DNA from: Opitutales bacterium
GTDB lineage: Bacteria; Verrucomicrobiota; Verrucomicrobiia; Opitutales; Oceanipulchritudinaceae
Direction of reading: 5' to 3'
Length of the DNA: 64,000 bases
NCBI GenBank assembly: GCA_016928295.1
Contig: JAFGLA010000054.1
Coordinates: 1 to 64,000 of the forward strand
The translations under genes and the position numbers were made by a program. Of the stretch, positions 29,601 to 37,711 are shown piece by piece. The notes below the pieces were generated by a model. It did no database searches and was not told where the DNA came from. It was given only the letters and a program-made list of their open reading frames with translations. Positions within the stretch are counted from its first letter, which is position 1. Every line of letters begins with the position of its first letter.

Positions 29601-30092
29601 GCGGTGAAAGCCATCCTGAAGGATGTAGCTGTTCTCGGTGCCACGCATCTTGGTGGTGGAGTCACCAGCCGTGCGAGTGGCGCCTTCGGTGTTGTTGGCA
29701 CCGCCGCCGCCTGTACCAGCATAGCCGATAGTAAAGTCGCCGGACTTGGAATTGTCGAATGCGTCAGCCTGAGACTGAAGCACAAGACCGGGGGAGTAAC
29801 GCAGAGCGTCACGAAGATTTGTAGCACCAGTGTCCTTGATGAACTTGCCGGTGATGACCTCAAGGTTCATCGGAACGTCTTTGATTTCCATGTTCAGGCG
29901 CGTGCCCGAGATGGAGTTCGTAGCCAGATAGCCGACGTCCTTTGTGGTCTCAACAACGAAGGGGGACAGCTCGATGACTTCTTCGTCATTTGCGGTGTCT
30001 GCCTCCTGCGCTTGAGTGAACGCCGGGCTGGCGCCAAGAGCGAGCACTGTTGCAAGTGCCAGCCCGTGCTTGCCGGGTTTCCAGTTTTTCAT
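26694..30092 (-). CDS. TonB-dependent outer-membrane receptor
   Basis: A large outer-membrane transporter of 1132 aa. The signal peptide ends near AFTQA (about residue 28). The TonB-box-like segment VIELSPFVV is at about 40-48, and the plug domain runs about 55-215 (RLNMEIKDVPMNLEVITGKFI, then VLRGPSALLYGSGNAGGVINFISKKP). A beta-barrel ends in the aromatic terminus KLSASIDF, with Phe last. Similar size and style are common in polysaccharide- and siderophore-type receptors of Opitutales. Adjacent GH74 suggests glucan oligomers, by inference. Two identical palindromes lie 169-219 bp upstream, and the leader (AAACCATACATCCC) lacks a Shine-Dalgarno. Confidence 0.94.
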   Translation of the reverse strand: MKNWKPGKHGLALATVLALGASPAFTQAQEADTANDEEVIELSPFVVETTKDVGYLATNSISGTRLNMEIKDVPMNLEVITGKFIKDTGATNLRDALRYSPGLVLQSQADAFDNSKSGDFTIGYAGTGGGGANNTEGATRTAGDSTTKMRGTENSYILQDGFHRVYSADTVNIERVEVLRGPSALLYGSGNAGGVINFISKKPVFEKQMYHFGTTVGRYGLYRGEMDVNLPLASEGSMLGKYKPAFRLTAAYEENEDYTDYYTQEHWQVNGAFSFKPLEHTTITLGAEFGDKKETGNGFQNIRASDGEAGTNAAWVTDLRVWDESTNTVNSQPNPDLDYRTWRWSGDDTYTKGPFRNFTFDLEQSVGDNLFFKLGYSHSKAEFDTRQIITNLFSQAGNALVGSYTSIWTGETYTDRAGTRDATTGIYSGGLYSPYVEGGTFGTYTSAPTTRYDAVLGYYWQDTTQEVTRDQVRAEVVYKLDTGNWGNHTFIGGFSYEKENTVSDLYCPPSTWTETYYDDQGRVVADIGASHQVSDVDRYSFKSLSDFTAFQYGVQGDGIADNPKVHWQNVEENNWNQAYYAVYQGQFFQDKLTFVGGLRWDRNDFNKVRSYPYANSLIGGEDPYGTSVTYGRVDEVYDTNGSPNTSTSPQIGINYALTDQISLFAVYSEGTKPHYYALDGNGDMLDPEKTKSKEIGLKFDFFEGKLSGTISAYELERENVPYFVWWAPNPNGDLYNGFIDSQPVAMLWDYCTPDAFYDMFAYSGLDPATCLATIKSQWPECWWPSIDEVYNYVVTNNITSANAYDSHGTWSWGDFGTFSASLSDWSLFSEASANSHSPVEGTDVYFPLVRLTDDNVAALIRSKLYSTTWTGNLYSNNNGEHYLYRDASTGDSVLGVNNTRGANGAFVAMSDEAKGWDMNVTWTPIPELQVMMGFSHLNRTVTSKRYVFVDAEYSPGAKWLDSGYAYGTLSEATAIETYADINDASTYMLDSDGNLITMIPLYGKSMDDSPENTVTLWARYELKHAFGSTPFLKNLAIGLGGQWEDQRMWFTGFTSSGNVCTYTDLAGNEVLIEKWTDERVTINGMIEYTTRLQDKYDLRVALNVDNISDDKSVYGNIYASGMSWKLSASIDF

Positions 30093-30260
30093 AGTTGGGA
30101 TGTATGGTTTGCAACCCTGAGTGCAGAAAGAATCTGTCTGGACTACGTTACGGCAAAGGAACTAGTTGCCGATGGGATGAATCAGACCAGAGGGGTATCC
30201 GGACAGACCTTTAGGTTCAGAGGTGGAGTGAGTAAGCACTATCGAGGGAATTACCGTTAA

Positions 30261-30311
30261 GATTTAACGATAAATCTCCAACAGTCGGAGCGAACGATTT
30301 AACGATAAATC
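30261..30311. promoter_or_regulatory. Twin palindromic operators upstream of the TonB receptor
   Basis: The 16-bp palindrome GATTTAACGATAAATC occurs twice, at 30261-30276 and 30296-30311, exactly 35 bp apart. A TTGACT hexamer (minus strand, 30322-30317) lies just upstream, so the sites would overlap the core promoter. This is the geometry of a dimeric repressor bound twice on one DNA face or looped. The rest of 30093-30539 shows nothing else beyond the ppiase terminator. Confidence 0.6.
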
Positions 30312-30480
30312 ACCTTAGTCAAGAAAAAATGCTTTCACCTGCGATTTCCCAAGCAAAACAGTGGGATTTCGGGCCAAGTGTTAAGTAAAGCACACATGAA
30401 AGTTTATCAAGAATGTGTGCAACATAACACAGAGGTGGCCTTACTTCAACCAGAGCACTTTCAAACGCTTTTTGTACGCA

Positions 30481-30516
30481 AAAAAACGGCCCAGATTTAT
30501 ATCGGAGCCGCTTTTT
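30481..30516 (-). terminator. Cyclophilin gene terminator
   Basis: Minus-strand stem CGGCTC/GGGCCG with an AT-rich loop, flanked by AAAAAG and TTTTTTT. It starts 24 nt past the stop. Confidence 0.75.
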
Positions 30517-30539
30517 GAGCTGAAGGATATCGAGAGGGA

Positions 30540-31022
30540 TTATTTCTCGACCGTTACGGACTCTATGACCTGATCTTCCACGGGCTTGTCCATCGGACCG
30601 CGCGGGGCGTTCTGTATGGCCTCCACAACGTCGTAACCTTCGATTACTTCGCCGAATATTGTGTGACGCCCATTGAGCCAGGGGGTAAGAGCGGTCGTTA
30701 TGAAGAACTGACTGCCGTTTGTGTTCGGACCAGCGTTGGCCATAGCGAGAATGCCCTTCTTTGTGAAGGTGGCCACGGGCACGCACTCGTCCTTGAAGGG
30801 GCGCCCCCAAAGGGATTCTCCGCCGCGGCCAGTGCCCGTCGGGTCACCGCCCTGAATCATGAAATCTGGAATCACGCGGTGAAAGATCACCCCGTCATAG
30901 TATCCCTTTTCGGCAAGACCAATGAAGTTCTCGCAGGTCTTGGGCGCGATGTCGGGCATGAGCTTCAGCTTGATGCTGCCGCGGTTGGTATTGAGCGTGA
31001 CTATTGTTGCTTTGTTCTCCAT
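30540..31022 (-). CDS. Peptidyl-prolyl cis-trans isomerase, cyclophilin type
   Basis: Cytoplasmic cyclophilin of about 160 aa; no signal peptide. Active-site sequences are [19 protein letters not shown], the FFIT segment ([10 protein letters not shown]) and [12 protein letters not shown]. The tryptophan of human CypA is replaced by His (LNGRHTIFG), as in many bacterial forms. I start at the ATG at 31022 (MENKATI); the ATG at 31034 adds four residues. Confidence 0.93.
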   Translation of the reverse strand: MENKATIVTLNTNRGSIKLKLMPDIAPKTCENFIGLAEKGYYDGVIFHRVIPDFMIQGGDPTGTGRGGESLWGRPFKDECVPVATFTKKGILAMANAGPNTNGSQFFITTALTPWLNGRHTIFGEVIEGYDVVEAIQNAPRGPMDKPVEDQVIESVTVEK

Positions 31023-31093
31023 GCGCTCATGCACCTATCAGAGCGAAGCCGCCTTGATAAGCCCAAACTGCACCGCAGCCGTAGAAGAGGCCC

Positions 31094-31906
31094 TCAGATT
31101 ACGTAATCGAGCACTATATCCTTCATGTTGATATAGTGATCCATTGTGATTGACGGGGCCTCGCACTTTTCGCGCCCTATGACGCGGGCCGGAACACCGA
31201 CCGCCGTAGTGTGGGGCGGGATGTCGTCCAAAACCACGCTGCCAGCGCCGATTCGCGCGCCTTCGCCAATCTCGATATTGCCCAAAATTTTCGTTCCCGC
31301 GCCAATAAGCACGTTGCGACGCACCTTCGGGTGGCGGTCCCCGCGTTGCTTGCCGGTTCCGCCAAGAGTCACCTCGTGCAACATGGACACATCGTCCTCC
31401 ACGACAGCCGTCTCGCCAATGACGATGCCCGTTGCGTGGTCGAGCATTATTCCGCAGCCGATGCGGGCGGCAGGGTGTATGTCCACACTGAACACCTGCG
31501 AAATAAGGCTCTGCAAATACAGGGCGATGTCCTCGCGTCCGTCGTACCAAAGGCTGTGCGCTATGCGGTAGGCCGTCATCACCTGAAAGCCCTTGTAGTA
31601 CAGGAAAGGAGCAAGCTCGTTCGGACAGGCGGCGTCGCGCTCGTTTACCGCGACAATGTCTCTACGCACCTGAACGCCAAGCTGGGGATGCCCCGAAAAG
31701 GTCTCCATGAAAAGGTCGTGCAGATACGGTTCCGACAGGGCGTGATGGCCGAGCTTGCGCGCTATGCGGCGACTCAGAGCCTCCTCAAGAGTGCGGTTGT
31801 CCAACACACTTTGCCGAAGCAGTTCGGCGAGTACGTGCTCATTCTGTGCAGCCTTTACAGCCTGCGCACGTATAGCCTCCCACACCGGATCGTTTGCTTT
31901 TTCCAT
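31094..31906 (-). CDS. cysE: Serine O-acetyltransferase
   Basis: Makes O-acetylserine for cysteine synthesis; 270 aa. An N-terminal helical SATase domain (about 1-140, with DVQVRRDIVAVNERDAA-type sequence) is followed by a left-handed beta-helix of hexapeptide repeats (GCGIMLDHATGIVIGETAVV, HPKVRRNVLIGAGTKILGN, VLDDIPPHTTAVGVPARVIG). The catalytic His is in LDHATG. The C-terminal tail is short and ends in Ile, as needed for docking into CysK. It lies upstream of the cyclophilin gene, separated by about 70 nt. Confidence 0.95.
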   Translation of the reverse strand: MEKANDPVWEAIRAQAVKAAQNEHVLAELLRQSVLDNRTLEEALSRRIARKLGHHALSEPYLHDLFMETFSGHPQLGVQVRRDIVAVNERDAACPNELAPFLYYKGFQVMTAYRIAHSLWYDGREDIALYLQSLISQVFSVDIHPAARIGCGIMLDHATGIVIGETAVVEDDVSMLHEVTLGGTGKQRGDRHPKVRRNVLIGAGTKILGNIEIGEGARIGAGSVVLDDIPPHTTAVGVPARVIGREKCEAPSITMDHYINMKDIVLDYVI

Positions 31907-32149
31907 AAAAATGCACTGCGAACGGGATTACCGATACAAGACGCCCCGTCTGAAAAGAGTTATGCCAGATAGAAAACCGTACATTGGCATTTATTTCAAC
32001 ATGAGAACGCGATCATGAGAAATTGCCGCCTCCCACCCCAAGCATCCCTTCAGGAATAACGCCTCGCAATCGCGCCTCTAGATGAAAAGGATTACTGCAA
32101 AAATCACTTCCCCACCTTTGCCCCAAACCACAATCAGCACTCATACGAA

Positions 32150-32758
32150 ATGAAAATTTTTCTCTCTCTCATCGCTTCCATCGCAATTTGGAGCGCGAGC
32201 GCGACTGCCGCAACTCTGGTAAACGGGCAAACACCGCCCGACTTCACCCTTCAGTCCGCCAAAGGCGAAAACGTGAGTCTTGACCAATATCAAGGACAGG
32301 TGATCGTAATTGAGTGGTTCAACCACAACTGCCCCTTTGTGCACAAGTTCTACGAACCTGGCAAAATGCAGCAGTGGCAGGCTGAAGCTATTTCAAGAGG
32401 CGCTGTATGGCTGACAATAGACTCCACAAACCCCGCCCATCAGGACCACCTCACAAGAGAGCAGGCAGCGGCAGTGTTTGAAGAAAGGCACATGGTAAGC
32501 ACCCAGCTACTGCTCGACCCGGAAGGGAAAGTGGGCAAGGCGTACGGAGCCATTACAACGCCACACATTTTCATAATCGGCAAGGACGGCAAGCTGCTCT
32601 ATCAAGGCGCGGTTGACAACATTCGAAGCAGCAACTCCGACGACATAGCACTGGCGGACAATTACCTGCTGAAAGCTCTCGATGCCGCGCTGAAGGGAAC
32701 AAGACCCGAAGCGGACAACACCCGTCCCTATGGTTGCAGCGTAAAATACGCACAGTAA
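32150..32758 (+). CDS. Secreted thioredoxin-fold (AhpC/TSA redoxin) protein
   Basis: A 202-aa protein with a signal peptide (MKIFLSLIASIAIWSASATAA). The redoxin fold begins at NGQTPPDFTLQSAKGE. The active-site position reads WFNHNCPFVHKFY, a single Cys rather than CxxC, so it is more like a peroxiredoxin-type or one-cysteine redoxin. The cis-Pro loop ITTPHIFII is present. A further Cys lies near the C-terminus (YGCSVKY), as in a known group of periplasmic 'thioredoxin family' proteins. The physiological partner is unknown. Confidence 0.85.
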   Translation: MKIFLSLIASIAIWSASATAATLVNGQTPPDFTLQSAKGENVSLDQYQGQVIVIEWFNHNCPFVHKFYEPGKMQQWQAEAISRGAVWLTIDSTNPAHQDHLTREQAAAVFEERHMVSTQLLLDPEGKVGKAYGAITTPHIFIIGKDGKLLYQGAVDNIRSSNSDDIALADNYLLKALDAALKGTRPEADNTRPYGCSVKYAQ

Positions 32759-32825
32759 TCAACGGGAAAATACAGGTCTGGAGAATGAGTAGGCCACTGG
32801 CTAAAAGGCGGCAGTTTACACCGTC

Positions 32826-33968
32826 TTACATCGCGGTGTCTGCCCGGTAAACGCGCTGCACGCGCTTTGTTATGGATGTGTAGGATTCCCACGGGATCTG
32901 GCCGGACCAGGCGCTGAACTCCTCGACGCTGATGCTGCCCCCGTCCTGCTCTCCGATAAAAGTGGCAATGTCCCCCACCCTTACATCCTCAAGCTCGCTC
33001 GCGTTTACAACTATCTGATCCATCGTGACGCGGCCAAGAATCTGGCAGCGTTTGCCGCGCACGAGCACCTGTCCGCGGTTACTCATACCCGTGGGAATGC
33101 CGTCGCCGTAACCGGCGCAAATAAGGGCAACGCGCGTGTCGCGCTCCAGCTTGCAGGTTCTGTTGTAGCTTACGAAAGCCCCCTTGGGCAGCGTTTTGAC
33201 AAGCCCGATGCGAGAGTGCAGGCTAAGGACAGGCTCGGCATGAACGTTTGAAAGCAGCGATCCCTTGTAGGGCAAAACGCCAAACTGCAAAAGCCCCACG
33301 CGCACGCCGTTAAACGGCCCGCCCTCGGGCAGGCTCTCGATACCCGCGCTATTGTCCGCGTGTATGAGAAGGTTCGCGGTGTCCAGCCCGCGCATGTTGG
33401 CCAGCGCGGCAAGGAAGCGTTCCCGCTGCGTATTCGTGTATTCGGCGCAACTGTCCGCGCTGGAAAAGTGGGTGAATATACCATCGAGGCGCAAATGCGG
33501 ATTCCCCACAATGGCATCGTACATGGCGGGGGCGTTCTCGTGCCATACGCCGAGACGGCCCATGCCGGTGTCGATTTTCATGTGCACGGCGAACGGTCTT
33601 CCCGAAGCCCGCCCAAGCGCGGCAAAGCGTTCCACCTCGTCCAAACAGGAGACAGCGGGCATGGCCGAATAGTCGAGCAGCATCTGGTCTTCCTGCGGCA
33701 ATACGGCGCTAAGGACAAGAATCGGCCAGCCGGAGCCTATTTCGCGAATCTCCGCCGCTTCGCGCAAGTTGGCCACAGCGAACGCGTCCGCACCGGCGCG
33801 CATGAGCCGTGCCGCAGTGGGCGCAAGGCCGTGCCCGTAGGCGTCCGCCTTTACTACTGCCACATAACGGATGTGAGCTGGCAAAGCGGCTCGAATGCGC
33901 TTGAGGTTGCGCTCAAGCCTTCCCAAATCGATCTCAACCCAGCATCTGGCATTTATGTTCGTGGCCAC
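32826..33968 (-). CDS. alr: Alanine racemase
   Basis: PLP enzyme supplying D-alanine for peptidoglycan. The PLP lysine is Lys40 in VVKADAYGHG. The second-site catalytic Tyr lies in FVSYNRTCK, and the C-terminal domain has GRVTMDQIVVN. The frame is open to 34076, but the first 36 codons are unlike Alr and run out of a family B terminal repeat. A GTG at 33968 (VATNINARCWVEIDLG) gives 380 aa, the normal length, so I use it; no strong ribosome site is visible for either. It is divergent from rpiB. Confidence 0.9.
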   Translation of the reverse strand: MATNINARCWVEIDLGRLERNLKRIRAALPAHIRYVAVVKADAYGHGLAPTAARLMRAGADAFAVANLREAAEIREIGSGWPILVLSAVLPQEDQMLLDYSAMPAVSCLDEVERFAALGRASGRPFAVHMKIDTGMGRLGVWHENAPAMYDAIVGNPHLRLDGIFTHFSSADSCAEYTNTQRERFLAALANMRGLDTANLLIHADNSAGIESLPEGGPFNGVRVGLLQFGVLPYKGSLLSNVHAEPVLSLHSRIGLVKTLPKGAFVSYNRTCKLERDTRVALICAGYGDGIPTGMSNRGQVLVRGKRCQILGRVTMDQIVVNASELEDVRVGDIATFIGEQDGGSISVEEFSAWSGQIPWESYTSITKRVQRVYRADTAM

Positions 33969-34052
33969 GGATGGGATTATAGAACCGCTTCGGCGGGGCA
34001 GGAAAGGATGAACTGCTGCAAGCGTGTCATACGGCGGACAAGCTCCGCCTAA

Positions 34053-34071
34053 GGAGCGTCTGACAATTCGA
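34053..34071. repeat. Solo family B end (CTGACAATT subtype)
   Basis: GGAGCGTCTGACAATTCGA matches the ends of the element at 4754-4913 nearly base for base. No second end is found nearby. It sits in the alr-rpiB divergent region. Confidence 0.5.
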
Positions 34072-34140
34072 CACATTTGCTAATGTTTGCACTCTTTCAG
34101 TGTTGCAATGCGCGGGCTTTCTTTTTCGTCTTGAGGCGCT

Positions 34141-34584
34141 ATGTCAGACCTGCCTTCAATCGCACTGGGTTCCGATCACGCCGGGTTCCGCTACAAGGAA
34201 CTGCTCCGCAACGAACTTTCAGCGCGCGGACACAAAGTGAGCGACTTCGGCACTTTCAGCGCGGAACGTTGCGACTACCCGGACTTTGTCCGCCCCGCCG
34301 CCGAAGCTGTGGCCAAGGGCGAGTGCGATCTGGGCATAGTGCTCGGAGGTAGCGGCAACGGCGAAGCCATGGTGGCCAACAAGGTCCACGGCATCCGTTG
34401 CGCGGTGTGCTGGAACGTAACAAGCGCGAGGCTCTGCAAGGAGCACAACAACGCGAATATCATTTCGCTGGGCGAGCGCATGTTCGAGGAGAGCGAGCTG
34501 TTCGACATTGTCGATGCATGGCTTAACTCCACTTACGAAGCGGGCCGCCACCAGCCGAGGCTGGACAAAGTGGACGCGATGTAA
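34141..34584 (+). CDS. rpiB: Ribose-5-phosphate isomerase B
   Basis: Interconverts ribose-5-phosphate and ribulose-5-phosphate; 147 aa. Motifs are GSDHAGF (10-16) and GGSGNGEAMVANKVHG. The Cys base of the E. coli enzyme is absent, and Glu75 stands in its place, as in the mycobacterial/actinobacterial type of RpiB. GAGG lies just before the ATG. A strong terminator follows. Confidence 0.93.
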   Translation: MSDLPSIALGSDHAGFRYKELLRNELSARGHKVSDFGTFSAERCDYPDFVRPAAEAVAKGECDLGIVLGGSGNGEAMVANKVHGIRCAVCWNVTSARLCKEHNNANIISLGERMFEESELFDIVDAWLNSTYEAGRHQPRLDKVDAM

Positions 34585-34625
34585 GGGCACAAGCCCTCCC
34601 CTCATCCAAAGCACTTTGGGGAAGC

Positions 34626-34673
34626 ACAAAACAACGGGCCGCCCTCCATGTGAAGCGCGGCCCGTTGTTTTGT
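34626..34673. terminator. rpiB terminator (bidirectional)
   Basis: Near-perfect long stem ACAAAACAACGGGCCGC/GCGGCCCGTTGTTTTGT with a 14-nt loop, T-rich on the plus strand. It separates rpiB from the convergent exonuclease gene. Confidence 0.9.
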
Positions 34674-34723
34674 CTGAAGACACATTACCTGCCTTCAAAA
34701 CGCTGATATTCGCACCTTGGCTG

Positions 34724-35341
34724 CTACCATTCCTCGTCCGCCAGGCCCAGTTCTTTCAGCTTAACGTAGATTTCGCGGCTTATCCATGCGTCAGTTGCTG
34801 CGTACACGGTCTGCGCCTCGCTCAGGTTGTCGCGGCTCCAGTTGGAGACCTGCGCGCCCTTTGAAATGCGCACCCCGAGGAATATGCCCGCAAGGCTGCG
34901 AAGCCCCGTGTTGAGGATGTCCGCCTTTTGCGTGATGTCCGCCAGCTCGACAAAGCCGGCAGGGATGAAGTCCTTCTCTTCTCGCAGCTTGCGCACGTCG
35001 TCGCGTATCGCCACCCCGCACTTGATAATGTCGGGATCTGAAAGAATCTCCAGAACGGGCGTGATATCCTCGATTTTGAGAAGCTGGAACAGATACACCT
35101 TCTCCGCGCCTCCAAGCTGCAAAAGCGCAGGCGGATAGTTGCGTCCGCGCTTGAAGCTAGGGCGGGTTTCGGTATCGAAGCCCAGTATCTTTTCTTTTTT
35201 CAGCTCTGCGACGGCAACGCGAATCTGCCCGGGTGTGTGAACAAGCTCTATGGGGCCTTCGTATCGGCTCAAAGGCAGCTCGTTAATCACTTCCTTGGTT
35301 ATCGTTGTCGGAAAGCTCGGTTCTTGTGGTTTGTTGCCCAC
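34724..35341 (-). CDS. 3'-5' exonuclease, RNase D/DEDDy family
   Basis: A 205-aa single-domain DEDD exonuclease. Motif I is ILGFDTETRP (Asp and Glu), motif II is the IIKCGVAIRDDVRKL region, and motif III is YAATDAW (Tyr and Asp of the DEDDy type). It has no HRDC domain, so it is shorter than E. coli RNase D and resembles stand-alone RNase-D-like proteins. The target, RNA or DNA ends, is not determined. Confidence 0.9.
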   Translation of the reverse strand: MGNKPQEPSFPTTITKEVINELPLSRYEGPIELVHTPGQIRVAVAELKKEKILGFDTETRPSFKRGRNYPPALLQLGGAEKVYLFQLLKIEDITPVLEILSDPDIIKCGVAIRDDVRKLREEKDFIPAGFVELADITQKADILNTGLRSLAGIFLGVRISKGAQVSNWSRDNLSEAQTVYAATDAWISREIYVKLKELGLADEEW

Positions 35342-35724
35342 GGCTGAAACTGAAATTTTTGCAGAATATAAAAGAAAGCGCAGCAGACCGCAAGCGGGGC
35401 TGCTGCATGGGTAAGTACTTGGGAAACTGTCAAAAAAGTCGCAATCTCCGCTATTCGCGGCTGCCGCTCTTTAGACAGGTTCCAAACACTCTCACCTGCA
35501 AGAAAAGGCAATATGCAAGCGGCTGCAACCGTTTTTAACGGCCACATGCCAGATGCCTCAACATCAAAGCTCCTTGCCTAACTACATGCGCGCAAAACTA
35601 AACACAGCCAGAAGCCCCTTATGGGCAAAGGCGTCGTTCCAAGCTTCAGCCTGCACAGGCAAAGAGTGTTGCGAAGCAGATGAATGGAGAGTTAGCTGAC
35701 ATGCATTCCCACTTCTAGAACAGA
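35342..35724. other. Gap without a supported gene
   Basis: 383 bp between divergent genes. A dyad GCAGCAG/CTGCTGC near 35379-35406 is visible. No open frame here has family resemblance; presumably promoter region for the exonuclease and radical-SAM genes. Confidence 0.5.
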
Positions 35725-36438
35725 ATGAAAATCGGCGGCATACAAAAAACCTCTCTAATAGACTTTCCCGGGCGCGTCGCGGCGGTCCTTTTCACACAGG
35801 GCTGCAACATGCGCTGCCCTTACTGCCACAATCCTTCGCTCGTTCTGGCGAAGCAGTTTGAGGAGCCTGTCGATGAAAAGGAGCTTTTCGACTATCTGGA
35901 GCGGCGCCGAGGAAAACTCGACGGCGTGGTGATAAGCGGCGGAGAGCCGTCCGTCCACCGCGATCTACCCGACTTCATCCGCAGAATCCGCGCGATGGGC
36001 TACAAGATAAAGCTGGACACAAACGGCAGTAACCCATTCGTATTGAAATACTTGCTAGAAGGAAGGCTGCTAGACTTCGTGGCGATGGACCTAAAGGGAG
36101 CGCCAGACTGCTACGAGAAGTATTGCGGCGCGGCCATCCCGACAGAGTCAATCAACGCCTCGATTCACATGCTGATGTCCGGCGAGGTCGATTACGAGTT
36201 CCGAACGACCGCAGTCCCGGGCCTGCACACGCTGGAAGATTTGAAGGCGCTGTGCGAATGCATACGCGGAGCAAGAAGTTACGCGATACAGGCATTCAAG
36301 CCCGGTAGCTGCCTGAAGGAAGACTACTGCACCCTGCCCGCTTACGACATGAGCGACCTGATCCGCGAAAAAGAATGGTTCGAAGCTCGCGTGAAGCACT
36401 TTGAGCTGAGGGGCGCGCCCGAGCGCATCGAGGTCTAG
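35725..36438 (+). CDS. Anaerobic ribonucleotide-reductase-activating protein (radical SAM, NrdG-like)
   Basis: A 237-aa glycyl-radical-enzyme activase-type protein. The opening KTSLIDFPGRVAAVLFTQGCNMRCPYCHNP carries the CxxxCxxC cluster motif (CNMRCPYC), and GGEPSV is the SAM-binding GGE motif. This is the NrdG2-like family in which the activase is longer than E. coli NrdG. The partner reductase nrdD is not in the window, so the target is assigned by family only. Confidence 0.87.
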   Translation: MKIGGIQKTSLIDFPGRVAAVLFTQGCNMRCPYCHNPSLVLAKQFEEPVDEKELFDYLERRRGKLDGVVISGGEPSVHRDLPDFIRRIRAMGYKIKLDTNGSNPFVLKYLLEGRLLDFVAMDLKGAPDCYEKYCGAAIPTESINASIHMLMSGEVDYEFRTTAVPGLHTLEDLKALCECIRGARSYAIQAFKPGSCLKEDYCTLPAYDMSDLIREKEWFEARVKHFELRGAPERIEV

Positions 36439-36460
36439 CAGAGAGCGTCCAGAGTGCGCT

Positions 36461-37582
36461 CTACACTCTGGCGTACTCGTTCTTGAACATCTCCAAAAGC
36501 TCCATCGTGGCGGCGGCTGGCGGCATGTTTCCGTCAGCAACTGCCCTTTCGAGCATCGGCAAGTTATTGCTTACGTGCTTGTCGTGATAGAACATGTGGC
36601 GCAGCGCCTCTTCTATCATCGAGTGCATCCACTCCACATCCTGATGGCGGCGACGGCTTGTCCATTCACCGCTTTCGTTGGTGTTTTTCCGGTAATCGAG
36701 CACCGTCTGCCACAATTCACTAACCCCTGCCTTCGTAAGGGCGGACGCTGTAAGCGAGCGCGAGTTCCAACCCGGGGTGGCAGGCTGGAGGTAGTGCAGC
36801 ACGCGGTTCATTTCCGCCATGGCTGCGTTCGCCTTGTGCAGGTTGTCCCCGTCGGCCTTGTTTATTACGATGAGATCGGCGAGTTCGATTACGCCCTTTT
36901 TTATGCCCTGAAGCTCGTCTCCTGCACCGGAAATCAAAACGAGCATGAAAAAGTCCACCATAGAACGCACGGTAACTTCGCTCTGCCCTACGCCCACCGT
37001 TTCGATAAGCGCCACGTCAAAGCCCGCCGCCTCGCAAAGAACGAGCGTTTCACGGCTTTTGCGGGCCACGCCACCGAGCGCGCCGCCTGAGGGCGAGGGG
37101 CGAATGAAGGCGTTCTTTTCCCGCGATAGGTCTTCCATGCGCGTCTTGTCGCCCAGAATGCTGCCTCCGCTGCGGGAGCTTGACGGATCAACGGCCAAAA
37201 CGGCCACCTTGTGCCCGTCCTGGCAAAGCTTGGTGCCCAGAGCCTCGATTAGCGTACTCTTGCCAGCCCCGGGGACTCCAGTAATACCCACACGAATGGA
37301 ATTGCCAGCATGAGGCTGGACCCTGCGCAACAGCTCCGATGCAAGCGCCTGATGCTCGGGCAGGTTGCTCTCAACAAGAGTGATGGCGCGGGCCAGGATG
37401 GTGCGGTCTCCGGCAAGGACGCCCTTTTCGTAGTCGTCCATGCTGAGGACGGCCCTGCGCTTACGCGGGCGGTAAGGTGCGCTGTCGCCGTCGGTCCCAG
37501 GCCTTACTTCACTGAAGAAGCCCTCGCCCCCATCTTTGGGTGCCCATTCCGGCAACTGCTTTCCATCGCTATTATCGCTCAT
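36461..37582 (-). CDS. meaB: MeaB/ArgK family GTPase (methylmalonyl-CoA mutase chaperone)
   Basis: G3E-type GTPase of about 373 aa that protects and loads adenosylcobalamin into methylmalonyl-CoA mutase. Walker A is GVPGAGKST (102-110), followed by VDPSSSRSGGSILGDKTRM and ETVGVGQSE, with the specificity motif NKAD. The ATG at 37582 (MSDNSDG) is preferred over the frame's opening at 37651. The mutase genes are not in the window. Confidence 0.93.
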   Translation of the reverse strand: MSDNSDGKQLPEWAPKDGGEGFFSEVRPGTDGDSAPYRPRKRRAVLSMDDYEKGVLAGDRTILARAITLVESNLPEHQALASELLRRVQPHAGNSIRVGITGVPGAGKSTLIEALGTKLCQDGHKVAVLAVDPSSSRSGGSILGDKTRMEDLSREKNAFIRPSPSGGALGGVARKSRETLVLCEAAGFDVALIETVGVGQSEVTVRSMVDFFMLVLISGAGDELQGIKKGVIELADLIVINKADGDNLHKANAAMAEMNRVLHYLQPATPGWNSRSLTASALTKAGVSELWQTVLDYRKNTNESGEWTSRRRHQDVEWMHSMIEEALRHMFYHDKHVSNNLPMLERAVADGNMPPAAATMELLEMFKNEYARV

Positions 37583-37711
37583 ACTGGGACAATGACCATT
37601 AAGCGGCAGCTCCGCCAGCGCAAGCGTCAACTTGCACCCTCCCGCCCCCACCGAATAGCCCGAAGGCTATTCAGGGAGAGGAAGGGACTGGCAAAACAGA
37701 GCGGCTTGACG

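Noticed and set aside
33969-34076. Upstream extension of the alr frame
   Set aside because: The residues are unlike alanine racemase and the first ones are translated from a family B repeat end; the GTG at 33968 gives normal length.
37653-37672. Hairpin GAATAGCC/GGCTATTC between the SulP and meaB genes as a terminator
   Set aside because: No T run follows on either strand.
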